Assembly (NCBI GenBank): GCA_000436035.1 | Contig: FR893291.1 | Span: 1 to 41,585 of the forward strand | Reading direction: 5' to 3' | Length of the DNA: 41,585 bases | From: Prevotella sp. CAG:732 | GTDB lineage: Bacteria; Bacteroidota; Bacteroidia; Bacteroidales; Bacteroidaceae | In this document: in pieces, positions 16,097-24,246 of the stretch | How the letters are laid out: each line of letters opens with the position of its first letter | How positions within the stretch are numbered: the first letter of the stretch is position 1 | Notes under the pieces: generated by a model | What the model was told of the DNA's origin: nothing | What the model saw: the letters and a program-made list of their open reading frames with translations, nothing else | The model's database searches: none | Translations under genes and position numbers: made by a program

Positions 16097-17665
16097 ATGA
16101 ACAACGGTTTATTACTTTGGGTAGATGATGAGATTGAGCTTCTCAAAGCGCATATCATCTTCTTGGAGAAAAAAGGGTACGAAGTGATGACAACAAGCAA
16201 TGGCGCTGACGCCATAGAGCTCTGTCGTCAACAAACTTTTGACCTCATCCTCCTCGATGAGATGATGCCAGGACTGAGCGGACTAGAGACCTTGCAGCAA
16301 ATCAAGGACATCCAGCCCGCCACCCCTATCGTGATGTGTACCAAAAGTGAGGAGGAAAACATCATGGACCAAGCTATTGGTTCGAAAATAGCAGACTATC
16401 TCATCAAGCCAGTCAACCCTAGCCAAATATTACTCTCCCTCAAAAAGAATATTCACCGCAGAGACATCGTGACAGAGGTAACTCAAAGCGGTTACCAGCA
16501 AGACTATCAACAGATAGCCATGCAAATCATGGATTGTCGAAATGTGAAAGACTGGATGGAGGTATATAAGCGCCTAGTGAAATGGGAACTAGAACTAAGC
16601 GACACTGACAGTTCGATGACCGAGATGTTGACCATGCAGAAAGAAGAAGCAAACAATGGATTTGCCAAATACATCGCAAAGAACTACCTAAGTTGGGTTG
16701 ATCCCAAGAATATAGGCAAGCAGATTGATGGTAAGCCTATCATGAGCCCTGATATATTCAAGAGCCATCTTTTTCCTATGCTAGACAATGGGGAGAAGGT
16801 TTTCCTCATCGTTATAGACAATTTCCGCTATGATCAATGGAAAATGCTGGCACACGATATAGGAGACCTATTCGACATCGATGAGGATATGTATATGAGC
16901 ATCCTCCCTACAGCAACGCAATATGCACGCAATGCCATCTTCAGCGGTCTGATGCCAAATAAAATTGCAGAGATGTTCCCTGACCTTTGGGTGGACGAAG
17001 ATGAAGAAGAGGGTAAGAATCTCAATGAGGAGCCTCTTATCAAGACTCAAATTGATAGATTCCGTAAGCATTATAGTTTCAGCTATCATAAGGTGAATGA
17101 TTCTTTGGGAGCAGACAAGTTTATGGACAAATACAACGAGTGCATGAACAATGATCTCAATGTACTAGTCATCAACTTCATTGACATGCTGTCGCATGCA
17201 CGAACAGAATCCAAGATGGTTCGTGAGTTGGCCAACAATGAGTCAGCATATCGAAGCATCACTCAAAGTTGGCTACGCCACTCTGTACTATCAGATCTAT
17301 TTAAAAAACTTTCACAAAGTGACTATAAGATTGTAATCACTACCGACCATGGTAGTATCAGAGCATCGAAGCCTATCAAGATTATTGGAGATCGCAATAC
17401 TAACACCAACTTGCGATACAAATTAGGAAAGAATCTCGCTTACAATGCAAAAGAAGTGTTTACCATCAAGGAGCCTCATAAGGCGCAGCTGCCAGCTCCA
17501 AATCTAAGCACATCATATGTATTCGCTTATGGCGATGCTTTCTTTGCATATCCAAATAATTACAATTACTATGTGTCATATTATAAAGACACATTCCAGC
17601 ATGGTGGTATATCAATGGAAGAAATGCTCATCCCACTCATCACGCTGACACCAAGAAAGAGATAA
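16097..17665 (+). CDS. porX: PorX-type response regulator with PglZ domain
   Basis: The 522-residue cytoplasmic protein starts with a CheY-like receiver domain (1-120). The acidic pocket is D10/D11, the phospho-acceptor is D54 in ILLDEMMPG, T82 is the switch residue, and YLIKP carries the conserved Lys (K104). The second half is a PglZ/alkaline-phosphatase-like domain with VIDNFRYDQW (239-248), PTATQYARNAIFSG (271-284, candidate Thr nucleophile T272 or T274) and ITTDHGS with metal ligands. It ends with a conserved FQHGGISMEEMLIPLITL segment. This is the architecture of PorX, the response regulator of type IX secretion, whose PglZ domain has been reported to cleave oligonucleotides. It follows porW by 53 bases. 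No sensor kinase is nearby. Confidence 0.93.
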   Translation: MNNGLLLWVDDEIELLKAHIIFLEKKGYEVMTTSNGADAIELCRQQTFDLILLDEMMPGLSGLETLQQIKDIQPATPIVMCTKSEEENIMDQAIGSKIADYLIKPVNPSQILLSLKKNIHRRDIVTEVTQSGYQQDYQQIAMQIMDCRNVKDWMEVYKRLVKWELELSDTDSSMTEMLTMQKEEANNGFAKYIAKNYLSWVDPKNIGKQIDGKPIMSPDIFKSHLFPMLDNGEKVFLIVIDNFRYDQWKMLAHDIGDLFDIDEDMYMSILPTATQYARNAIFSGLMPNKIAEMFPDLWVDEDEEEGKNLNEEPLIKTQIDRFRKHYSFSYHKVNDSLGADKFMDKYNECMNNDLNVLVINFIDMLSHARTESKMVRELANNESAYRSITQSWLRHSVLSDLFKKLSQSDYKIVITTDHGSIRASKPIKIIGDRNTNTNLRYKLGKNLAYNAKEVFTIKEPHKAQLPAPNLSTSYVFAYGDAFFAYPNNYNYYVSYYKDTFQHGGISMEEMLIPLITLTPRKR

Positions 17666-17683
17666 ATACAAAATACAGAAGAT

Positions 17684-18094
17684 ATGAAAATCAAAATTGA
17701 CTCATTAGAAAACATTCATATTGCTGCAAAACAATTTTTGGAGCATATGGGTGATGGCAACGTTTTTGCCTTCTATGGCAAGATGGGTGCCGGAAAGACA
17801 ACTTTTATCAAGGCTATCTGCGAAGAATTGGGAGTTGAAGATGTCATAACCTCTCCAACCTTTGCTATCGTCAACGAATATACAGCAGGCAATGGTGACC
17901 CAGTCTATCATTTCGATTTCTATCGCATCAAGAAAGAAGAAGAAGTATATGATATGGGGTACGAGGATTACTTCTACGGCGGTCACCTTTGTTTCTTAGA
18001 GTGGCCTGAACTCATCGAAGATTTGTTGCCAGAAGATTGCACTAAGGTTACTATCAAGACGGAAGAGGATGGTACAAGAACGATAGAGTTTTAG
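17684..18094 (+). CDS. tsaE: tRNA threonylcarbamoyladenosine biosynthesis ATPase
   Basis: The 136-residue protein is TsaE, the small P-loop ATPase that works with TsaB and TsaD to make t6A37 in ANN-decoding tRNAs. It has the Walker A motif GKMGAGKT at 32-39, TSPTFAIVNEY near 61-71, HFDFYRIKKEEE and a Walker-B-like CFLEWPE segment. Length is normal. It begins 18 bases after porX, so it is probably in the same transcript. A housekeeping tRNA-modification gene attached to a secretion regulator is likely a conserved neighbourhood rather than a functional link. Confidence 0.93.
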   Translation: MKIKIDSLENIHIAAKQFLEHMGDGNVFAFYGKMGAGKTTFIKAICEELGVEDVITSPTFAIVNEYTAGNGDPVYHFDFYRIKKEEEVYDMGYEDYFYGGHLCFLEWPELIEDLLPEDCTKVTIKTEEDGTRTIEF

Positions 18095-18164
18095 CAAAAC
18101 AGACGCTAACAATGTGCTGATATAAAGCAAAAATGACATTTTTTAAATAGGTACTAAAGAAAAT

Positions 18165-18193
18165 AAGGGTGAGCCAATAATTGACTCACCCTT
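18165..18193. terminator. Bidirectional intrinsic terminator between tsaE and the TPR gene
   Basis: A perfect 9-bp stem pairs 18165-18173 with 18185-18193 around an 11-base loop. It is followed by TCTTT on the plus strand and by ATTTTCTTT on the minus strand, so it can serve both convergent genes. Confidence 0.8.
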
Positions 18194-18239
18194 TCTTTAT
18201 GATTGATTAAATAATGCAAATGAATGTCAATTCACCATA

Positions 18240-19661
18240 TTAAGCACCTGGCTGGATTCCTGCTTTCTCGAATGCATCCTTAGCAATCTTATTGTTTGGA
18301 TCCAACTTCAAGAGCTTGTCAAAATATGGTTTAGCTGTATCAAAGTCTTGCTTGTCATAAGTATAGATAAAGCCCATATACTGATAAGCCTGCTTCAAGT
18401 AGCTGATCTCATCTGCATCACACTGCTTTGCTTCCAAGTCCTTGATTACATCTTCGTAAGCTGGGATTGCCTTATCATCCAACTCATTCTGGAATGCAGT
18501 GTTACCTTCTTGAAGTTTTGCAAATGGCTTCAATGTTGGATACTTCTCTGCCAACTTAGCATATACGCCAATAGCTTTCTCTATATTCTCAACCTTCTTA
18601 GCAGGATCTTTCTTTGCCTTGTTGATGTAAATCTCGGCAAGCTTCATAAAGTCTGTAGGAGCTGCGTTAGGATTCTTATCCATATACTGCTGGTTATATT
18701 CCAAAGCCTTATCTTCATCACCTAGGTCTTTATAAGCCTCAGAGATATACTGTAATGGCTTAGGGTCATCAGCTTTCATCTCCAAAGCCTTCTTGTACTG
18801 CTCGATAGCCTCATTATACTGCTTGTTGCCAGCCAATGCCAAACCATAGTAAGAAACAATGCTAGCATTCTTCTTGATAGAATCAGTATTCATCACGATG
18901 TTGGCATGTACCAAAGCTTCTTCATAATTCTTCAAATCGACAGCAGCACGCATTGCCAAAACTTGCATTGAAGCATCTTTTGGAAATTTCTTGATACCAG
19001 ACTGACAGATGCTGAGAGTCTCCTCCTTTTTGTTAAGAATATAAGTTGAGAATGCGTACTCATAGTAGATATACTCTTCAAGGGTACTCTCCTTAGCTTT
19101 TGAGAAATACTCATAAGCCTTGTCATAATTACCTGCGCTGAAGAAATTATGACCTGCCTCAGCCTCGATTGGATAGTCAGGATTAATTTCACGTAACTTA
19201 TTCAAAGCATCAGCACTGGCAGCTGGATCAATTTTTCTATATACATTAGAGTAACTAATGTAACCCTGAGGATTCTTTGGATCCATAGTCATACACTGAC
19301 CATACCATGTAGCAGCCTCGCCTCCATTATCCTGCAAAGCATAAATGTCACCCTTGAGGATGTATGCATCACCATAGTTTTTAAACTTGGCAATAACACC
19401 ATCAGCTACCAAGTTGGCATCATCATACTGCTTGTTCATAGCAAGGATATTACCAAGAGCAACAAGAGCTTTAGGATCCTTCTTGAATACTTTTTGATAC
19501 TCTTTGAGAGTCTTAGCAAACTCCTTTGGATCAGCGTTGCCTGCCTTCAAAGTTGTCTCTATTGGCTTCAGCATGTCTTTATAATTCACTTCCTGAGCCA
19601 TTGCAGAGGTTGACAATCCCATCATCAACACTCCAGCTATTAAATATTTAATTGCTTTCAT
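18240..19661 (-). CDS. Periplasmic tetratricopeptide-repeat protein
   Basis: The 473-residue protein has a signal peptide (MKAIKYLIAGVLMMGLSTSAMAQ, cleavage after about 22). At least eight TPR helical pairs follow, recognisable as YxxAxxYxxKA-type units such as YDKAYEYFSKA, YNEAIEQYKKALEM and DFDTAKPYFDKLLKLDPNN. It has no lipobox, so it should be soluble in the periplasm. It lies downstream of the TonB/PstS-like genes on the same strand with a 171-base gap and no visible TAnnTTTG box, so it is probably the last gene of that operon. It may act as a scaffold for the envelope energy-transduction system; this is inferred from position only. Confidence 0.85.
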   Translation of the reverse strand: MKAIKYLIAGVLMMGLSTSAMAQEVNYKDMLKPIETTLKAGNADPKEFAKTLKEYQKVFKKDPKALVALGNILAMNKQYDDANLVADGVIAKFKNYGDAYILKGDIYALQDNGGEAATWYGQCMTMDPKNPQGYISYSNVYRKIDPAASADALNKLREINPDYPIEAEAGHNFFSAGNYDKAYEYFSKAKESTLEEYIYYEYAFSTYILNKKEETLSICQSGIKKFPKDASMQVLAMRAAVDLKNYEEALVHANIVMNTDSIKKNASIVSYYGLALAGNKQYNEAIEQYKKALEMKADDPKPLQYISEAYKDLGDEDKALEYNQQYMDKNPNAAPTDFMKLAEIYINKAKKDPAKKVENIEKAIGVYAKLAEKYPTLKPFAKLQEGNTAFQNELDDKAIPAYEDVIKDLEAKQCDADEISYLKQAYQYMGFIYTYDKQDFDTAKPYFDKLLKLDPNNKIAKDAFEKAGIQPGA

Positions 19662-19832
19662 AATTCAAAGTTTATAAAGTGTGAAACAATGATAGCATTT
19701 TGTCTTAATGACATTTTAGCCATTTGACGTTTCGAAATAAATTAGGTTTATTGATTACAACTATTATTTGATGTCGCTTTTAACTTTTTTAGATTTTGCT
19801 ATTTACCTTACATTCATATATGTAAATACAAG

Positions 19833-20795
19833 TTACTTTTTGATATTTACCTTTTTGAAAGTAATATCACCTCGATATGGTAACAAACCTGTCTTGAAGA
19901 GAATGAGTTGACCACGTGGATTAGTAATATAATTAGCGAAACTCCAAGGCAATGCCTTATGAGGATCTACTACAATAGCATATAAAGTACGTACGAACGG
20001 ATATCTTCCATCGAGAAGGTATGCCTGATAAGGTTTCCAACTATTCATTGGCGTTGCTTTATCCTTAATGGAAACCGATACGACATGAATATTCTTTTTA
20101 AATGTGGTGTTGGTAGAATCTCTACGATCATTCAACCAATTGGAACCAATGACACCAATAGAACCAGGATTTTGATCTACATAGTCAATCACCTGCTTAC
20201 TAGTTTTGGCAGCCATTATATTTTCACCGAATTTCTCTCCATGGAGCACAGAGTCAACAACGAAGTTTGTCGTAGCAGATCGTGTATTATCAAATACAAC
20301 TTCAATGTCACCTCTCTTAGAACCAGGGACGACGTCATTCCATTTAGTAGCCTTTCCCGTAAGAATCCTTTTGAGGTCATTTACCGTAAAGCAAGTATCA
20401 TTATTATTCTTGTTAACGATAAATGCCAACCCATCATATCCAATAGGGAAGACTGAAGGAATAACATTGCTTTTGGATTTAAGATAAGCGATTTCACTAT
20501 CCTTAAGACCTCTAGTCGTAAACAAAAGGGTAGTTTTGAAATCCTTTATCATCTGTAGTCCTGTCACCTCATCAGAATAAAGAGGCTTGAGTTTTGCATT
20601 AGGGTATTCAAACTCAAACTGTGTTTTTTCTTCTTCAATGATAGGACTTAAACTTTCGTCGGCAACAAACTGAATGGTGCCAGACGTTGGGGTGTCAGTT
20701 CTGCCATCTTTGGCTTTCTTCTTGCCACAAGAGCCGAAGAAAGCCAAAGACAACATAATTGCTAATCCTATAAAAATATAAGATGTTCTTTTCAT
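19833..20795 (-). CDS. PstS-like phosphate/anion-binding lipoprotein of the TonB cluster
   Basis: The start is placed at ATG 20795, which gives a proper lipoprotein signal (MKRTSYIFIG... with lipobox FGSC, C23) and 320 residues. An upstream in-frame ATG at 20837 would overlap tonB and spoil the signal. The body resembles the PstS-like solute-binding fold: GTIQFVADESLSPII at the N-terminus, GYDGLAFIVNKNNND, the VNDLKRILTGKATKW segment, DNTRSATTNFVVDSVL and NPGSIGVIGSNWL. These are regions that contact phosphate in true PstS. No pstC/A/B genes are nearby; instead it sits between tonB and a TPR gene. I recall this arrangement from other Bacteroidetes. Phosphate binding is plausible but unproven. 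Confidence 0.85.
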   Translation of the reverse strand: MKRTSYIFIGLAIMLSLAFFGSCGKKKAKDGRTDTPTSGTIQFVADESLSPIIEEEKTQFEFEYPNAKLKPLYSDEVTGLQMIKDFKTTLLFTTRGLKDSEIAYLKSKSNVIPSVFPIGYDGLAFIVNKNNNDTCFTVNDLKRILTGKATKWNDVVPGSKRGDIEVVFDNTRSATTNFVVDSVLHGEKFGENIMAAKTSKQVIDYVDQNPGSIGVIGSNWLNDRRDSTNTTFKKNIHVVSVSIKDKATPMNSWKPYQAYLLDGRYPFVRTLYAIVVDPHKALPWSFANYITNPRGQLILFKTGLLPYRGDITFKKVNIKK

Positions 20796-20817
20796 ATTCA
20801 AATTTACTGCAAATATA

Positions 20818-21666
20818 TTACTGCAATCTAAATACAACTGGTACGGTATATTTTACACGTACAGCAGAACCGTTCTGCTTTCCTGGTTTCCATCTAGGCA
20901 TTGCCCTAACAACTCGCTGAGCCTCACGGTCGAGTGAAGGGTCAACAGAACGCATAACCTTAACGTCAGAGATAGAACCATCTTTCTCTACGACGAAGCC
21001 AACGATTACACGACCTTGAACGCCATTCTCCTGTGCTACAACAGGATACTTAATGTTGCTACTCAAGAATGCCATCAAAGCTCCCTGACCACCAGGGAAT
21101 GAAGGCATTTCCTCTACAACATCGAATACCTTGTTGGCAACCTCAGGCTTTGGTGCTGGTGGTGGAGGTGGAGCTGCAACGGCGATATCATTTCTGACAG
21201 CCTCTACTGTACGGTCTTTAACACCTTCCTTGTTTTCAGTACCAACAGCAACCTTGTCGTCCAACTGATCCATCTGCTTAACCTGGTTTTCCTCTTTTAC
21301 GAGTTCATCTTTCTTGATGACAGGTGCAGTAAATTTCTGAGTCTCACGAGCTACAGGTATTTCCTTTTTCTGTTCAACCTTTGGCTTGATTGGCTCAGGT
21401 TTCTTCTTCTCTTTCTTAGCTTGCTCTTGGAGTTTTGCCAACTCCATAGCTTCCATGTATGCTTGTTGTTCTTCAGCTTGTTTCTGTTCGATGACTTTCC
21501 AAGCCAAGAATCCACCCACGAGAGCTGCAGCAATGATCAAAATGAGAAGAGCCTTGATGTTTCGACCAGAAGTACCCTTACGGAGTTGGTAAGCACCATA
21601 CTCCTTGTTCTTTCCGGCGAAAACCATATCGACCCATTTAGGATCGTAAAGATCTATTTTTGCCAT
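20818..21666 (-). CDS. tonB: TonB-family energy transducer
   Basis: The 282-residue protein has a short cytoplasmic N-terminus and one membrane anchor at about 37-55 (ALLILIIAAALVGGFLAW). A Lys/Glu/Pro-rich periplasmic spacer includes PPPPPAPKPEV. The C-terminal TonB domain at about 185-282 contains KYPVVAQENGVQGRVIVGFVV, GSISDVKVMRSVD and MPRWKPGKQNGSAVRVKY. It transmits proton-motive force from ExbB/ExbD to outer-membrane TonB-dependent receptors. It follows the second exbD by 34 bases and precedes the PstS-like gene by 22, so all belong to one operon. Confidence 0.95.
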   Translation of the reverse strand: MAKIDLYDPKWVDMVFAGKNKEYGAYQLRKGTSGRNIKALLILIIAAALVGGFLAWKVIEQKQAEEQQAYMEAMELAKLQEQAKKEKKKPEPIKPKVEQKKEIPVARETQKFTAPVIKKDELVKEENQVKQMDQLDDKVAVGTENKEGVKDRTVEAVRNDIAVAAPPPPPAPKPEVANKVFDVVEEMPSFPGGQGALMAFLSSNIKYPVVAQENGVQGRVIVGFVVEKDGSISDVKVMRSVDPSLDREAQRVVRAMPRWKPGKQNGSAVRVKYTVPVVFRLQ

Positions 21667-21700
21667 TTCTTTCTTGTTTTAATTAGTTTGTATCTCATCA

Positions 21701-22318
21701 TTACATTTTAACGTTCTTAGAGTCGAGAAGTTTCTCGTCGTCAGCGTTAATCTTGTCGATGACATACGTACCAATGTTCAAAATCTGCATTTCATCGAGA
21801 GCGTCAACCATATTCTTATATGTAGCATTATCAGTAGGCTTGATGACAATGGTAAGAGTTGGAATCTTACCTTCCTTCAAGTTACCAGCTTTCAACTTGC
21901 TGAGTTCCTTCTGATAGATACTATCAGGATACTGGTTAGGATTCTTTTGACGTTGCATATTCAATTCTCTTACAGCCAAACCGATGCGCTGTACAGGACG
22001 AATACCTTGTTCAGTAGCATGGTCACGCAAGACTTTACGGATACCATCGCTACCCCATGTAGTTTCCTTGATCCATGTTGGATCATCGTACTTAGGGATA
22101 CCTTCACCATAGTAAATCTTGTTGTCAGCTGTCACATAGAGAGTCACTGTCTCAGAAGCCTTAGCCTCGTTCTTCTGCTCTTCTTGAGTGTTCTCGTCAT
22201 TACTTGGCATCGTCAGCTCCATAGTCTGAGGTTTGCTCAAAGATGTACACAGCATGAAGAACGTGATAAGAAGCATGAGCATATCCACCATTGGCGTAAA
22301 GTCAACGCGGACATTCAT
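21701..22318 (-). CDS. exbD: ExbD/TolR-family protein 2, lacking its original start because of a duplication
   Basis: From ATG 22318 the product has 205 residues: MNVRVDFTPMVDMLMLLITFFML, a single membrane segment with the ExbD proton-path Asp (VDMLMLL), and a periplasmic domain. The frame remains open upstream to a GTG at 22369. However, the ancestral ATG codon of this copy has been replaced by TCG, so 10 N-terminal residues (MAKKESKQKK) are not reached by a normal start. A 119-bp tandem duplication (22228-22465) causes this. ATG 22318 overlaps the TGA of the truncated upstream frame as ATGA, which would allow reinitiation and give an almost complete ExbD. Between exbD1 and tonB it forms the standard exbB-exbD-exbD-tonB order. 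Confidence 0.75.
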   Translation of the reverse strand: MNVRVDFTPMVDMLMLLITFFMLCTSLSKPQTMELTMPSNDENTQEEQKNEAKASETVTLYVTADNKIYYGEGIPKYDDPTWIKETTWGSDGIRKVLRDHATEQGIRPVQRIGLAVRELNMQRQKNPNQYPDSIYQKELSKLKAGNLKEGKIPTLTIVIKPTDNATYKNMVDALDEMQILNIGTYVIDKINADDEKLLDSKNVKM

Positions 22319-22465
22319 TTTCTTTTGTTTGCTTTCTTTCTTAGCCGAGGTTTGCTCAATGATGTACACAGCATGAAGAACGTGATAAGCAGCATGAGCA
22401 TATCCACCATAGGCGTAAAGTCTACGCGGACATTCATTTTCTTTTGTTTGCTTTCTTTCTTAGCC
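22228..22465. repeat. 119-bp tandem duplication in exbD2
   Basis: Copy A (22228-22346) and copy B (22347-22465) abut exactly. They differ at four sites: 22241/22360, 22271/22390, 22292/22411 and 22304/22423. All four are third codon positions of the exbD frame of each copy and are synonymous (Ser, Leu, Pro, Val). 119 is not a multiple of three, so the frame is broken at the junction. Confidence 0.95.
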
Positions 22466-22467
22466 AT
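22315..22467 (-). pseudogene. Truncated 5' end of exbD2 (50-residue frame)
   Basis: The normal ATG at 22467, directly after the TAA of exbD1, opens MAKKESKQKKMNVRVDFTPM and runs through the membrane segment to SLSKP. It then leaves the ExbD frame at the duplication junction and ends after RLRKKANKRK at a TGA (22317-22315). The result is a 50-residue peptide with one membrane helix and a basic tail. Its stop overlaps the ATG at 22318 in the sequence ATGA. It could be a translated leader that couples to the downstream ExbD frame, or an artefact of assembly. Confidence 0.75.
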
Positions 22468-23112
22468 TTATTCGTCCCCCTGTTGTTTTAACTGTGTAAT
22501 CATATAGTAATGACTCTCGTCCATATCCTGGAGTTCGTTCATCACTCTCTTAACTGTCTTATAAGGTGTAGAAGCATCTGCCTTGAGAGCAATCTTGATG
22601 TCTTCGTTTACGGAACGAGCTGCGTCAACCCACTGCTGGAACTCACTCATTCCTCCCTTGATACTGTCGAGAGGAATACCCTTAGTTTGGAGATACTGTG
22701 GACGCTTAGAAGCGTTCATTGCAAGATATGTGCTCAAGTCGCTCATTGGTACACCGAATGTACCTTCGCTCTTGAAAGTTTCAATCTGCTTAGGGCTCAA
22801 AGAAACACCGAAGTTGCTTGTCATTGAGCTCAAAGTATTTCCTAACTGATCGGTATTATCAATACTCATAAATACTTGACCTTCGCCGGTTGGTTTACCA
22901 GCGGCATCCTTTTCAGGACTTACCAAGATGGTCAAGACGCCGTTTTCAGGCACCTTAATCTCAGACACAGAACCTGGCGTTGTCACTTTCACAGGCTCAT
23001 TTTTCACGAATGTAGAAGTGAGCATGAAGAAAGTAAGAAGCAAGGTCATAACGTCTGACATAGGTGTCATGTCAATCCAGACGTCACTCTTCTTAATTTT
23101 TACTTTACCCAT
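22468..23112 (-). CDS. exbD: ExbD/TolR-family biopolymer transport protein 1
   Basis: The 214-residue protein has a short basic N-terminus (MGKVKIKKSDVWIDMTPMSD) and one membrane segment (VMTLLLTFFMLTSTF). The family Asp lies at the start of that segment (MSDVMTLLL). A periplasmic domain of about 170 residues follows. With ExbB it forms the proton-driven motor that powers TonB. It is followed directly by the start of the second exbD (TAA then ATG) and preceded by exbB at a distance of 30 bases. Two different ExbDs in one operon are normal for this phylum. Confidence 0.93.
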   Translation of the reverse strand: MGKVKIKKSDVWIDMTPMSDVMTLLLTFFMLTSTFVKNEPVKVTTPGSVSEIKVPENGVLTILVSPEKDAAGKPTGEGQVFMSIDNTDQLGNTLSSMTSNFGVSLSPKQIETFKSEGTFGVPMSDLSTYLAMNASKRPQYLQTKGIPLDSIKGGMSEFQQWVDAARSVNEDIKIALKADASTPYKTVKRVMNELQDMDESHYYMITQLKQQGDE

Positions 23113-23142
23113 AGCGATAAAATTTTAAAGGGTTAGCAAAAA

Positions 23143-23979
23143 TTAAGCCTCGTCTGCGTGGTTAGCTTCGTATGTCTGAGCAATTGAGTAACCTACCTCG
23201 TCGAGTGCATATGTCAACTTATCTACCTTGTTGGTGAATGTGTTGTAAGATACAACGGCACACCAAGATGTCAAGATACCGAATGCGGTGTTGATCAAAG
23301 CCTCAGAAATACCTACAGAAAGTGCTGCTGAGTCAGCGCCACCACCTTCACCCATGGCCTGGAATGACTTGATCATACCAGTTACAGTACCAAGAAGTCC
23401 GGTCAATGTACCAAGTGTTACGATAGTTGCGATGATAGGCAAGTTCATTGTCAATGTAGGCATCTCCAACTGTGTTGCCTCCTCGTGAGCCTGCTGAATC
23501 TTAGCTACCTTCTGAGCCTTCTTCAAAGATGCATTTGCACCAGACTCCATTGACTTGTAAGCGTTCAAAGAAGCCAATACTACGTTAGCTACAGTACCCT
23601 TCTGCTTGTTGCAAAGTTGCTCAGCCTTAGCGAAGTCGTTTGCATTCAAAGCTGCCTTGATGTTAGCAACGAACTTAGGAAGAGCACCTGTACCTGTAGC
23701 GGTCTTAAGAGCCAACCAACGCTCGATTGTCATAGCCAACACTGTGAGCAACAATGTGTGGATAACTGGTACGATTACACCACCTTTGTAAATTGTACCC
23801 CAAATGTCTGCTGGGTGATCCTGTACACCTGGATCCTGGAAGTGCATGTCGTTTCCGAACCAAGTGAAGAACAAAGTGAATGCGATGATAGCACATACCA
23901 CGATGATCCAGAATGCGCCTCTTACTCCCTGAAAGCCCTCAGACTTCTTAGCTGGGGCTGCTTGTTTTGTAGTTGCCAT
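23143..23979 (-). CDS. exbB: MotA/TolQ/ExbB proton channel protein
   Basis: The 278-residue inner-membrane protein has three main hydrophobic segments: about 24-42 (FWIIVVCAIIAFTLFFTWF), about 68-85 and a long pair near 175-235. The ExbB core TIVTLGTLTGLLGTVTGMIKSF with GISEALINTAFGILTSWCAVV supplies the conserved Thr/Glu residues of the proton channel. A soluble helical region lies between. It is the first gene of the exbB-exbD-exbD-tonB-pstS-like-TPR operon and has a -7 box 119 bases upstream. Confidence 0.94.
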   Translation of the reverse strand: MATTKQAAPAKKSEGFQGVRGAFWIIVVCAIIAFTLFFTWFGNDMHFQDPGVQDHPADIWGTIYKGGVIVPVIHTLLLTVLAMTIERWLALKTATGTGALPKFVANIKAALNANDFAKAEQLCNKQKGTVANVVLASLNAYKSMESGANASLKKAQKVAKIQQAHEEATQLEMPTLTMNLPIIATIVTLGTLTGLLGTVTGMIKSFQAMGEGGGADSAALSVGISEALINTAFGILTSWCAVVSYNTFTNKVDKLTYALDEVGYSIAQTYEANHADEA

Positions 23980-24097
23980 AATTTTACTTTTTAAATTATT
24001 AGTTAATAAATTTATTTATTGTATTCTTTTGCTTTAGTGACCTATAGTGTTATTTGAAAAACACGATGTAGGTTATCATTCTTAGTCATTCTCTTGG

Positions 24098-24105
24098 CAA
24101 AGATA
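24098..24105 (-). promoter_or_regulatory. Candidate -7 box of the exb/ton operon
   Basis: The minus strand reads TATCTTTG here, matching TAnnTTTG, about 118 bases before the exbB ATG. The -33 position is poor. The long leader leaves room for regulation, but I see no known riboswitch. Confidence 0.5.
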
Positions 24106-24140
24106 ATAATTTAATAAGAACTACGAACCTAATTAAGAAG

Positions 24141-24186
24141 TTTTAACGAGATATTATTGAATTTTCTCCAAAATATCTCGTTAAAA
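24141..24186 (-). terminator. Hairpin after the aminotransferase gene
   Basis: A perfect 15-bp stem pairs 24141-24155 with 24172-24186 around a 16-base loop, ending with TTAAAACTT on the minus strand. It lies about 60 bases past the aminotransferase stop and just ahead of the exb promoter. Confidence 0.65.
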
Positions 24187-24246
24187 ATAGCTTTTTCTCG
24201 TTTTTTCAACCTTTTTCGACTTTATTTTTCGAAAAACACATTTGCG

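Noticed and set aside
17684..18094. TsaE as a dedicated part of type IX secretion
   Set aside because: Its motifs are those of ordinary t6A synthesis; adjacency alone does not support a secretion role.
20796..20837. ATG at 20837 as start of the PstS-like gene
   Set aside because: It overlaps tonB and would bury the lipoprotein signal that begins at 20795.
22228..22465. Tandem copies as part of a CRISPR array, or as simple replication slippage
   Set aside because: There are only two long copies with no spacers, and the synonymous-only differences do not fit recent slippage.
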